From the NCBI GenBank assembly GCA_036245805.1, contig BTRK01000003.1, positions 186,001 to 250,000 of the forward strand: DNA of 64,000 bases, written 5' to 3'. Under the pieces are notes generated by a model, which ran no database searches, was not told the origin of the DNA, and saw only the letters and a list, made by a program, of their open reading frames with translations. Positions 32,860-41,892 of this stretch are shown piece by piece (position 1 is the stretch's first letter; each line of letters opens with the position of its first letter). This DNA comes from Pristionchus mayeri (taxonomy: Eukaryota; Nematoda; Chromadorea; Rhabditida; Neodiplogasteridae). A program made the translations under genes and the position numbers.

Positions 32860-33238
32860 CTCTGCTTACTCGCGCACCTCTCACTCGACATCTCAGAAAT
32901 GCTCATACCCTTCGTATATCACTACCTTTTATACCGCATAATTCTAATTCTACTCTTGTGTCTAGAACTTTGTCGATTTGGAATGCTCTTCCCATAGAGT
33001 GTGTTAGTTCTTCGCAGAATGTTTTTTTTTTCTATCATAGTTACATCCGTTCACAACCCCACACTTTTTACCCCCCATCTATTATTGCCAAATGGCTTGA
33101 TCTCTGATCCCTTCCCCTCCCCATACCGTAGCTGCCTTCAACTGATTCGATCCAATCGACGGACATCCGTTTCTTGTAATCCATCTTTTTTTGTAATCTC
33201 ACCTAACGGAATAAATGAATGAATAAATGAATGAATGA
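32860..33238 (+). mobile_element. 3' end of a CR1/Jockey-like LINE
   Basis: In one forward frame (about 32,908-33,060) the sequence reads NSTLVSRTLSIWNALP then IECVSSSQNVFFF, the usual R-LWNSLP motif at the C-terminus of CR1/Jockey-type reverse-transcriptase proteins. It ends in an AATGAATAAATGAATG-type tetranucleotide tail at about 33,210-33,238, as for a 5'-truncated insertion. Confidence 0.7.
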
Positions 33239-33785
33239 AGCGACTGCATGTCTAACTTTTCACTACGTTGTATATATTTCTACGCTCCCTTGTTGTTTGG
33301 CAATTTAAGTTGAGTAGAATGATGGGAATTAGCCCATTTTTGCTCCTTCACTTCCTTTTTTTTTCTATTTTAGTCTTGACATGCAGCTCTCTCGAAATTC
33401 GTTAGAGAAAAGTTCCAGCCAGTAGATAGCCGCAGCAAATACTGGACAGATTAGAGTACTGTATCAGCAATCTATATTCCCCATATTCACTCTCATGTTC
33501 TAGCAGGTTAGATGTTTTGCACATTTAAATTCCCCCAATATCGTTTAATGTGATCGCGCAACAACAATGCTACCGTAGGAGCTTTCTCTTTCTCCCAGGA
33601 TATACTGCTGATTGTGTGTCGAAATGGGGTGGGAATTTCCAGGTCACTTATTTGATTCAATATAATCGCCAGCATCCCTTGCTGTGTGTGCTTCCCTTGC
33701 TTGAGCTTCTAATGCATGTCACACATCATTTATTGTGAACATTGGGAGCAATGGACTACTTATGACGCATCTTCACTCAGGTACG
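33239..33785. other. Non-coding stretch
   Basis: No gene or repeat structure recognised between the LINE tail and the stop codon of the next gene. Confidence 0.4.
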
Positions 33786-35859
33786 TCACTCATCTTCGAT
33801 CTCGATGACGAGATCCTTGGCTGCGCACTTGGTGCCCTTCTCTGCATGAATCTTCTTCACCCTGCCGGCGATGGGAGCGTCGACTACTTTCTCTCTATTC
33901 ATGGCAGACAGCACCAACAGCGGCGTCTTCGTGTACACCTCAACGTGCGTCCATCATTTTGAGCACTTGCACATTTTGCATGTTTCAACTTTACCGTAAT
34001 TGGAGGTATGCAAAAGTGTGTTGTTCTACATGTTTTTTTGACATGCACTCGTCGGTAGGGAAAGCGGATATGCGTGAACCTTACCTTCTGTCCCTCCTGC
34101 ACCAGGATTTCGGCGACGACGCACTTGAGCGGAGCTCGACCGTAGAAGACCTTAGCACGGCTCGTGACGGGCTGCAAAAAAACGAGCGATTACTGTAGAT
34201 TACTGTAAGAGCGGGTGGCTCAGGAATCTGAGTTTTTTGCTGTTTCTCATGGGCTGCGAATTCTCAATTAGTTTACTGGCGCACTTTTCCTAATGTTATC
34301 GTATTCCATATTTTAGAAAGTTCTACCGTAATCCCACCTCGACGATATCTCCGGTCGGGCGGTCCGAGAGGGCGCGTTGGGGGCGCTCTTCAGGCGTCGA
34401 CTTCGATTTGATGTCGCGCACGTTCGTACCTCTGCAAAAGTTTAAAGATCATCTCCAGCAAGCTTCGCCCTTTTCCCGTCGACTCCGCCCACTTTCCGAC
34501 GTACCACATTGTACAGTATCCTATACAGTACTTCATCCTACAGTATCGCCTATCATGCCTCAATCTACAGTAACCCCTCTACCGCACCTTGTTGCCACCG
34601 CGACGTGTCCTCCACTGGCTCCCATGGGAAGTTTTCCGATGTACTTATTCAGCACAGTCTGCTGTGCCTGCGTGATCTCGAGCGCATGCCTGCAAACCAA
34701 CAGTTAATTCAACTTTGAATTTGGCGCATAAATACCCCGTGCCCTGGCACAGTAGTGATCGATGATCGTATCAAAGATCAAAGATGAAAGATCAATCCTT
34801 ACCCGGTCGACGTCCCTTCCTTCGACTTGAGAGTGGCCAGTTTATGCTTGGCGATGGTATCGAATCCGTCCTGAAATATCGAGATTCGAATGATTCTTTT
34901 ACGAAAATTATGAACGCGTACCATCAGATCCTTCTTCTCCTCTTCTGTCATCACGACCGGGGCCTGTATGATAATGATAAAATGATCTGCCGGCCTAGAT
35001 TCTAGATAATACCTTTCTCGTGGTGACCAGCTGGAGACCGGGGAGGTTGCTGGCGTTTTTCTCAGATTCGTATTGCTTCTGCGCCACTTTCTTGCACACG
35101 TCCATGAAGAAATCATTCACTGCAATATAGATCATAAGCGTCGGATAGAGTTCGCAAATCGAGTCATCGTCCCTTCATTTTCACGCCATATCGTGGCAAG
35201 ATAGTGGGGAGAGACTAGGGTTTCCCCTTTTGGGTAATTTTGAATCATTTTCGAATATGTTTCAGGTTGACACGATATATGATTAGCTGTTGACCTATCT
35301 AGATCACCTTAAACACACCCGAAAAGATGCAAAATTGCCCAAAATGGGAAACCCTAGTACTCACGCGAGGCGGGTATCTGCCCGAATGAGAGGTCCGCTC
35401 CATTGGCGGTGATCGCGGCGGCTGCTGCAGTAGCATCTCCAGTCTGAGACTGCGGGAGGGGAAGCTGCGCCTGGGTCGGCTCGCCGTTGCCTACAATGGG
35501 CACGGTATCACCTCTGCTTAAGGTTCCGGCGCCCGGTTCCATGACGCGATTTCAGGCTCTGGTCCCGATGCAGGCACCGCTTGGCACCGCCCTTGGTACT
35601 CACCACGGGTGCTGATGTTGCGCGCACCGCGACCGCGTCTTTCCCTGAAGTGGATTACGGTAGGGATGGAGCTGGCATTGTCAATCGGTTATCGGCAGTG
35701 CCAGACGGTGCGGGATGGCATCAACGGTACTCCTACCGTACCCCGCACCAGATGGCACCCTACCGTACTCCATCCAACGTACCCAGAGAGCACGGTAGGC
35801 TGCTCTGCGCCGCCGGCCCTGTTCAGATCCCGGAACTGATTGCGGTTGCGGTCACTCAT
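33786..35859 (-). CDS. Ten-exon protein ending in a biotinyl-carrier-like domain without the biotinylated Lys
   Basis: Minus strand. Exon 1 starts at 35,859 (MSDRNRNQFRDLNRAGG); exon 2 is RG-rich (GERRGRGARNISTRG); exon 3 is Ala/Gln-rich and ends FGQIPAS. Exon 4 (about 35,008-35,118) reads NDFFMDVCKKVAQKQYESEK; then APVVMTEEEKKDLM, DGFDTIAKHKLATLKSKEG, HALEITQAQQTVLNKYIGKL, TNVRDIKSKSTPEERPQRAL, RAKVFYGRAPLKCVVAEILV and a last exon PLLVLSAMNREKVVDAPIAG...KDLVIEIEDE. All ten exons join in phase, giving about 300 residues. The last two resemble the biotin-carrier end of pyruvate carboxylase, but the AMKM motif reads AMNR, so the modified Lys is missing. The biotin-carboxylase and transferase domains are absent. 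Function unknown; possibly a carrier-like fold recruited to another role. Exons 1-3 lie in the left arm of the giant inverted repeat, and the arm boundary falls in intron 3. Confidence 0.7.
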
Positions 35860-36406
35860 AGCTCTGCGAAAGAAGTGCAGTTTTGATGAAATGGGGCGGA
35901 GCTAAAAACGAAAGCCTCACTTGAGCAGAAAGACCAGTGGAGAGGGAAGAAAGACCGCGCGCGATCGAGGAACGAGTTGGAAATGAATGAAAAATGGAGG
36001 AGACGAGTGGAGAATGAGGTGGTTTGCATAGAAATAAGAGAATGGAAATAGACAAAGGATTTTTTGTATTATTTTTCCCAGGATTTTCCCAGGACGTAGA
36101 TTTCGATCAATGATATGTGTCAGTGTTAGGGTTCTCGGCTCTGTATGGATCTCGAGGTCCCAATGCAAATCTACCCGGTTAACGAGGTCCAAATCAGATT
36201 AACGAGGTCTCAATCGCATTTTTTTTGTAAAATATTTCTTAATAAATTTCTCTTATGCCATCATATTTATGTAATAATGCAGAATTCGCACTATTTTAGT
36301 TTCCCCGTGGAGGGGCGGGATTGTGATCACATTCAGTTGAGTACCTTAATGCTGTCCTAGAGCTCATTAGAACCCGCCCATGCACATTAATGATGCCAAA
36401 TCGGCG

Positions 36407-36480
36407 CGCGCTCTCCTCGTTTCACACGCTCTCTCACCGGTCAGGCAGAACGAGAGAGCGTGTGAACCGAGGAGAGCGGT
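36407..36480. repeat. Micro-foldback element, CTCCTCGTTTCACACG variant (left arm)
   Basis: CGCGCTCTCCTCGTTTCACA through an ACCGGTCAGGCAGAAC loop to GAGAGAGCGTGTGAACCGAG. It has the same layout as the 93-bp family but a different stem sequence that stays complementary. The mirror copy is at 51,037-51,110. Confidence 0.75.
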
Positions 36481-36800
36481 ACCATCTTTGGCCTTCTGAA
36501 TCTCGACGACGACGACAGATATCGAAATCCTGACGACGCAGTTTGAAAGAGCATCATTTGAAGTACTTGCAACCAAATTTGTTTCAGGATAGGACGAACT
36601 TTATTCCTACCGCCGCGGCGTGGTCGATTCTCTCGCGATTCCTCTCATAAACTACTGCGAAAATCCACACATTCTGTCTTTCGAAAATTCCCATTTTCAG
36701 AACTCCCATTATGCACAAATTTTGACATTCAAAAGTTAATTGTAAATATTCAACGACCACTACCTATGAACAATTTTTGAAAAACATTTGGCGGTACATA

Positions 36801-38201
36801 CAGTCGCGCCGGAAAGTATCCGTACGATTTGAAGTTTTGCCATAACTTTTGTTCTAGATTAGATCTAATTCCGAAATTTTGCAGATATGTGGCAAATTCA
36901 TCGAGGATTACGATACACATATTTCGGTTCCACAAATATTTTTTTAAGATTGCATAGTGATGACGAAATCGAATTTCACTTTTTCAAACATGCATTATTC
37001 TTACATAGATTTTTTCCAGCTGGCCAAACTTTCTGAAGTTGGAGATAGGACCGAGGCCTAACCAGAATAAATGTTTGAAGTTGCTGCTCAGTCGCACATT
37101 CGCTGTAGCCGTCCTGCAAAAACGGGGTCTAAAATTCTGAACTCTGCTTCCAGAGTAGTTAGAGACCCGTTCAAAGCGTCAAAATGATCGCCATCGTTAA
37201 TGCAGATGATTCCGAGAATATGAAAACAATATCTCATAATTTGCCCTCAGGGCATGAAAAATCACTTTTTCACATGGGCACTTTTTGGAGGTTCATAACT
37301 TTTCGGGAAATGCATATTAAAATCTGACTTTTTAGAGTGTTTGGATATCTTTCCTGGCCGCGGCGATCGTCTTTCGGAGGTGCACCGTGGCCCTGAGTAC
37401 ATGGCCCTCCGAAAAAAAGTTTGTGGAAAAGTTAAGGAAACCATTTGTTATTGTGTGTACAAGTCCAACATGTTCTGGAGAACTGTTTTCCAATTTTTTG
37501 AAATGTTTTATTAACTTTGGGTAAAGTTGGAGATTGAGTGCTGACGAAAATAGCGGATCGGGGACTCGATAGTGCCTCCGAAAACCGATCGCGGTGGACA
37601 TAAAAGATATCCAAACGCTCTATAAAGTTGGAAATCATATATCTAGGACATTGTGAGCATGACTAAGCAAAAATCAGATTTTAATATGCACTTCCCGAAA
37701 AGTTATGAACCTCCAAAAAGTGCCCATGTGAAAAAGTGATTTTTTCATGCCCTGAGGGCAAATTATAAGATATTGTTTTCATATTCTCAGAACCATCTGC
37801 ATTAACGATGGCAATCATTTTGACGCTTTGAACGGGTCTCTAACTACTCTGGAAGCAGAGTTCAGAATTGTAGACCCCGTTTTTGCAGGACGGCTACAGC
37901 GAATGTGCGATTGAGCAGCAACTTCAAACATTTATTCTGGTTAGGCCTCGGTCCTTTCTCCAACGTCAGAAAGTTTGGCCTGCTGGAAAAAATCTGTGTA
38001 AGAATAATGCATGTTTGAAAAAGTGAAATTCGATTTCGTCATCACTATGCAATCTTAAAAAAATATTTGTGGAACCAAAATATGTGTATCGTAATCATCG
38101 ATGAATTTGCTACATATCTGCAAAATTTCGGAATTAGATCTAATCTAGAACAAAAGTTATGGCAAAACTTCAAATCGTACGGATACTTTCCGGCGCGACT
38201 G
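36801..38201. mobile_element. 1.4 kb foldback transposon with TA duplication (left arm)
   Basis: Ends CAGTCGCGCCGGAAAGTATC and its complement, continuing CGTACGATTTGAAGTTTTGC. TA lies on both sides (36,799-36,800 and 38,202-38,203). The inverted repeat continues inward to about 37,385 and 37,570, leaving a centre of about 190 bp. There is no transposase, so it is a foldback of the Tc1/mariner target type. Confidence 0.85.
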
Positions 38202-38203
38202 TA

Positions 38204-38638
38204 GTATCCGACCAACATGGACTCCCATCTGCTCCTTACAATGACGATATTTGTACTTGAAAACAGCGGAATCGCAAATTCAAAAAAAGTAAAATTAATT
38301 TTCAGTGACATTTGCACGCGGATTGACCGAATTTGATAAGTAAATAGCAATTCCGTTCCGTATCAGTTTGAAAACGTTTTGTAAGACGTAATTTATTAAA
38401 AATAGTCAACACTTTTAATTTTGTGATTTCACATTCATAATACTGCGAAATTCTTGGTGATTATATTAATTAATTTTTAATTTGACTGTTATGGATGTTT
38501 ACTTATCAAATTCGGTCAATCCGCGCGCAAATGTCACTGAAAATTAATTTTACGTTTTTTGAACTTGCGATTCCGCTGTTTTCAAGTACAAATATCGTCA
38601 TTGTAAGGAACAGATGGGAGTCCATGTTGGTCGGATAC
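38204..38638. mobile_element. 435-bp foldback MITE with TA duplication (left arm)
   Basis: Ends GTATCCGACCAACATGGACT and its complement AGTCCATGTTGGTCGGATAC. The arms of about 140 bp share GACGATATTTGTACTTGAAA and TTCAGTGACATTTGC. TA lies at 38,202-38,203 and 38,639-38,640, so it used the TA created by the adjoining foldback. Confidence 0.88.
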
Positions 38639-39468
38639 TATGTACCGCCAAATGTTTTTCAAAAATTGTTTATAGGTAGTGGTCGTTCAATAGGTACAAT
38701 TAATTTTTAAATGTCATAATTTGTGCATAATTGGAGTTCTGAAAATGGGAATTTTCGAAAGACAGAAAGTGTGGATTTTCGCAGTAGTTTATGTTGTATT
38801 TAGTCATCAAACATTGGAAACAGCTCGAATCCCGCGAATTTATGCAAATGGAACGCCATAACTAAATTATTTCAATGTCACCCACGTCGGTGCCCCATGT
38901 TTGGTCACGGATATTGAAAAAAGACCACCCTCAATGTCCCTTCATATTTTTATGTTAGACACCTAGTGAGTTGCTCTTTTATATTCCGCAATAAAATTCA
39001 CTGCAACGCACCTGCTTGATAGTGAAATGATTTATAATCTCATGTGCACGTCGAATTTTCGAACACCATTTTCTTAGTTTTCACTTCCGTAGGAAGTTGT
39101 CAACATGAAACTTGCTCAGAATAATTTTCCGAACATTTTGGTCTATGTGCCATCTCTGTAGCTCAACTGGGAGTTGAAATATGGTAAAGCCGGATCAAGA
39201 ACCGGATAATTCCTAAAAGCCGGCTCTGGGACAAATGGACGAGTTATTTCGTAATCTTGTCTCTGGGTCAACATACAACGATAGTGTGATCAATTTGTTG
39301 TTCTTTCAAAAGTTGTTCTCGAGTGGTCTGATTTTGCTTCACTGACTCGTGATACATGTGTTATCCAATCAATATGCACCTCGGATATGTTATGCAGGAA
39401 GTCGAAATTTATCGAAAACGGTTTCCTGATTTGATGTAGAAATACTATTGTAGGAGATCTTGCGGATT

Positions 39469-39690
39469 TTAAAGGAGGAGTAAAGGCAAAATTCAATTTT
39501 TTGAAGTTTACATATGCACGGCGTTGATCTCCCCAACTCGGTCGTTGCTTGAGCTTTCCCTGATTTGGCTCCCAGCCAAATCAGGGAAAGCTCAGACAAC
39601 GAGCGAGAGAGAACGCGAATTGAAGAGAGTTCTTTCTCTAATTGAAACGTATTTCAACCGGGCGCGCATTTGGCTTCACTCTTCCTTTAA
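39469..39690. mobile_element. TTAA MITE, copy 3 (left arm)
   Basis: Bounded by TTAAAGGAGGAGTAAA and TTCACTCTTCCTTTAA. It has an internal perfect hairpin AGCTTTCCCTGATTTGGCTC against its complement. It abuts the next copy head-on and shares the TTAA at 39,687-39,690. Confidence 0.85.
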
Positions 39691-39939
39691 AGGAGGAGTA
39701 AATGCGAACGCGCGCCCCGTTGGAATATGTTTCAGCTAGGGACGTGCTCTCTTCAAGACGCATCCTCTCTCGCCCCATTCCCTGAGCTTTCCCTTATCTG
39801 GCTCCCAGCCAACTAGCTATAACTCTGTTCGGAATGAAGATATAAATGTGAAAATTTCGGAGCTTCTTATCGTTGTGGAGCTTTAGGGCGTGCATATGAT
39901 AGCTTCAAAATTTGAATTTTGAGTTTGCTCCTCCTTTAA
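39687..39939. mobile_element. TTAA MITE, copy 4, inverted (left arm)
   Basis: Bounded by TTAAAGGAGGAGTAAA and TTTGCTCCTCCTTTAA. Its interior matches the 16.5 and 26 kb copies in the opposite orientation (GCTTCTTATCGTTGTGG, ATATGATAGC). Confidence 0.88.
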
Positions 39940-40289
39940 GCGAATCTCTATCATCGCCAAGTGGGCAGAGCTTGCTGTCTCTATCCATAGAAACACTGGC
40001 CAACAAACTTGAGCTGCCGGTAATAAAAACGATTATGCCACCTACCCCATCGTTATAAGGGAGACATCTTTTTTCACGGCTCGTTAGGACAATGAAGGCA
40101 CATCGCATGGCTGTTCCCGCGCTCTCGATTTATTCGAACCACCAACATTTATTCTATTTTTCAGTGAAGCGGTTAATTCAGACACAAATGAATAATCCAA
40201 CAATTTTCTGATGGCTTCAGGGATGACAGAATAGTTACAAAGCGACTGCATAATCGCAACTACCATAGCCGAATCACCTAGGGTATTCG

Positions 40290-40382
40290 GAGCAATGGTC
40301 TGACTCTCTTCAGTTTGCACGCTCTCTCTCCGGTAAGAGAGACGAGAGAGCGTGCAAACTGAAGATAGTCAGACCATTGTTC
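40290..40382. mobile_element. 93-bp micro-foldback element with 8-bp target duplication (left arm)
   Basis: Runs from GAGCAATGGTCTGACTCTC to CAGACCATTGTTC with a stem of about 40 bp and a short loop. GGTATTCG is duplicated exactly at 40,282-40,289 and 40,383-40,390. This is the best reference copy of the family. Confidence 0.92.
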
Positions 40383-41322
40383 GGTATTCGACTTGATTGA
40401 GAAAGTATGGTACTTCGCAAACTCCTTCGCCGTGCTTCGTACTACGTAGTTGCGCTCTTTGGGCCGGCATTATGCTACAAGTTTAGTGCATCATAGGTAT
40501 ACTGGATCGCTAATGATCAGAGTTTTCTTATTCGGAATTGGGTGTTGTATTTTTGGATACGCCTTAATAAACATGGTAGCCATGAGCTGCAGCAGGATTG
40601 GCTCGGAGATTGATTATATGTCATGCTATTACCCGGATATGTTTCAAAGATAATATTAATGGAAGGAGTGTATACTCCGAGAATGGACCGCATACTCCGA
40701 CAATCCAAAAAAATTTGTTCATTACAACCATCTTCGACAATATCCATCTTCGACTATAATTCCTTTATGAATTGGACGAGTTGAAAACTGCCGCATAGGC
40801 ACTCAACATTAGCAAATTCGACTTAAAAATTTTAAATTTCATTATCGTTGCAATTTTCCGAACGAAATTGGAATAGTGCATGGTAGCAGGATTGGCCCAG
40901 AGATTGATTAGATCTTATGTTATTACCCGGATGTGTTTCAAAGATAATATTAATAAGATCCGTGTTCGATTGCGCAATATAGTCCGATAGAGTTGATGAT
41001 GTCCCAATTAACTCGCCACGTACGCTAGCATGTGAAATTACACAAAATAATTTCGATCACTTGTGTACTTGTCACTACGCGTTTATCAGCTCACGGGCGC
41101 CCTCTCTTTCTCTGGCACTATCCAACTCGCGCGCGATCTCTCGCTTCTCGAGGACCTTCCGTCGCCTCTCTCTTCAGTTGTTCCTTTAGCTCTAACGTCG
41201 CATAATGACCGGAATTCCCTCTCTATTTTCATCCTATTTTATGCTATTTATTTTCTGGTGATAAACTATTCCCTTTTGAATCCCTTGCCAAGCCGGAGTG
41301 GTCACCGTGGCATTGTACGACC

Positions 41323-41892
41323 ATGCTCATGGCTGTTTTATCGCTGGCTACGCTCAACTGCCTAACGCTATGCAAGGATGCTCGTATCGTGGAATTGGAG
41401 AACGCCCTAAGCAAGATCAAGGCGGACATCGTTGGACTCTCTGAAGTTCGAAGATCGACAGAAGAAGAGAAGGATCTCACGTGGAGCAATGGAAGACTCT
41501 ATCATTCATCGCGCCTTCCTAACCGTACTGCTGGAGTTGATTTCATCGTGAGTGGGGAGGTAAAGCAGAAGGTAGTCGGATTTTGCGTTCTAACTCCCAG
41601 GATCTGTTTCCTTGATGTAGCGGTGTCGGATAAGGTCCTGATTCGCTTATTCCAGATCTACGCACCCGCCTGCGATGACGTGGTCGAGTACAGTAACTTC
41701 ATCCATGAGGTTGAAAGAGGATTCAACGGACCAGTCTCAGGCAGTCACCGGTATCGATTCGTGCATAAGGTCATCCTGGGCGATTTCAATGGGAAAGTGG
41801 GTTACTGCGAGCCAGGAGAAAGTGCAGTGGGGAAGTTTGGATATGGGAATAGAAATGTAAAGGTGCCAAATGGTTGTGGATCTCTGCGATAG
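41323..41892 (+). CDS. RTE LINE endonuclease domain (first part of frameshifted ORF)
   Basis: Apurinic/apyrimidinic-type endonuclease of an RTE non-LTR retrotransposon; it nicks target DNA to prime reverse transcription. It reads LATLNCLTLCKDARIVELEN, then KADIVGLSEVRR (the LSE motif carries a catalytic Glu) and VILGDFNGKVG (the GDFN metal-binding motif). The frame is lost between about 41,850 and 41,868. The domain's last motif is encoded in the next frame. Confidence 0.9.
   Translation: MLMAVLSLATLNCLTLCKDARIVELENALSKIKADIVGLSEVRRSTEEEKDLTWSNGRLYHSSRLPNRTAGVDFIVSGEVKQKVVGFCVLTPRICFLDVAVSDKVLIRLFQIYAPACDDVVEYSNFIHEVERGFNGPVSGSHRYRFVHKVILGDFNGKVGYCEPGESAVGKFGYGNRNVKVPNGCGSLR

Larger units (their letters stand above)
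36646..38794. repeat. Nested foldback complex (left arm)
   Basis: The outermost layer is a 153/154-bp inverted pair, 36,646-36,798 and 38,641-38,794, whose inner ends would meet as cggtacaTAtgtaccg. Two further elements (36,801-38,201 and 38,204-38,638) lie between, each bordered by TA. Removing both restores a near-perfect palindrome of about 310 bp with TA at its exact centre. Confidence 0.9.

Noticed and set aside
36646..38794. Numerous 60-101 codon open frames in the arms, identical in both
   Set aside because: They come in mirrored pairs because the DNA is an inverted repeat, not because the proteins are conserved. They lie inside foldback elements and show no motif.
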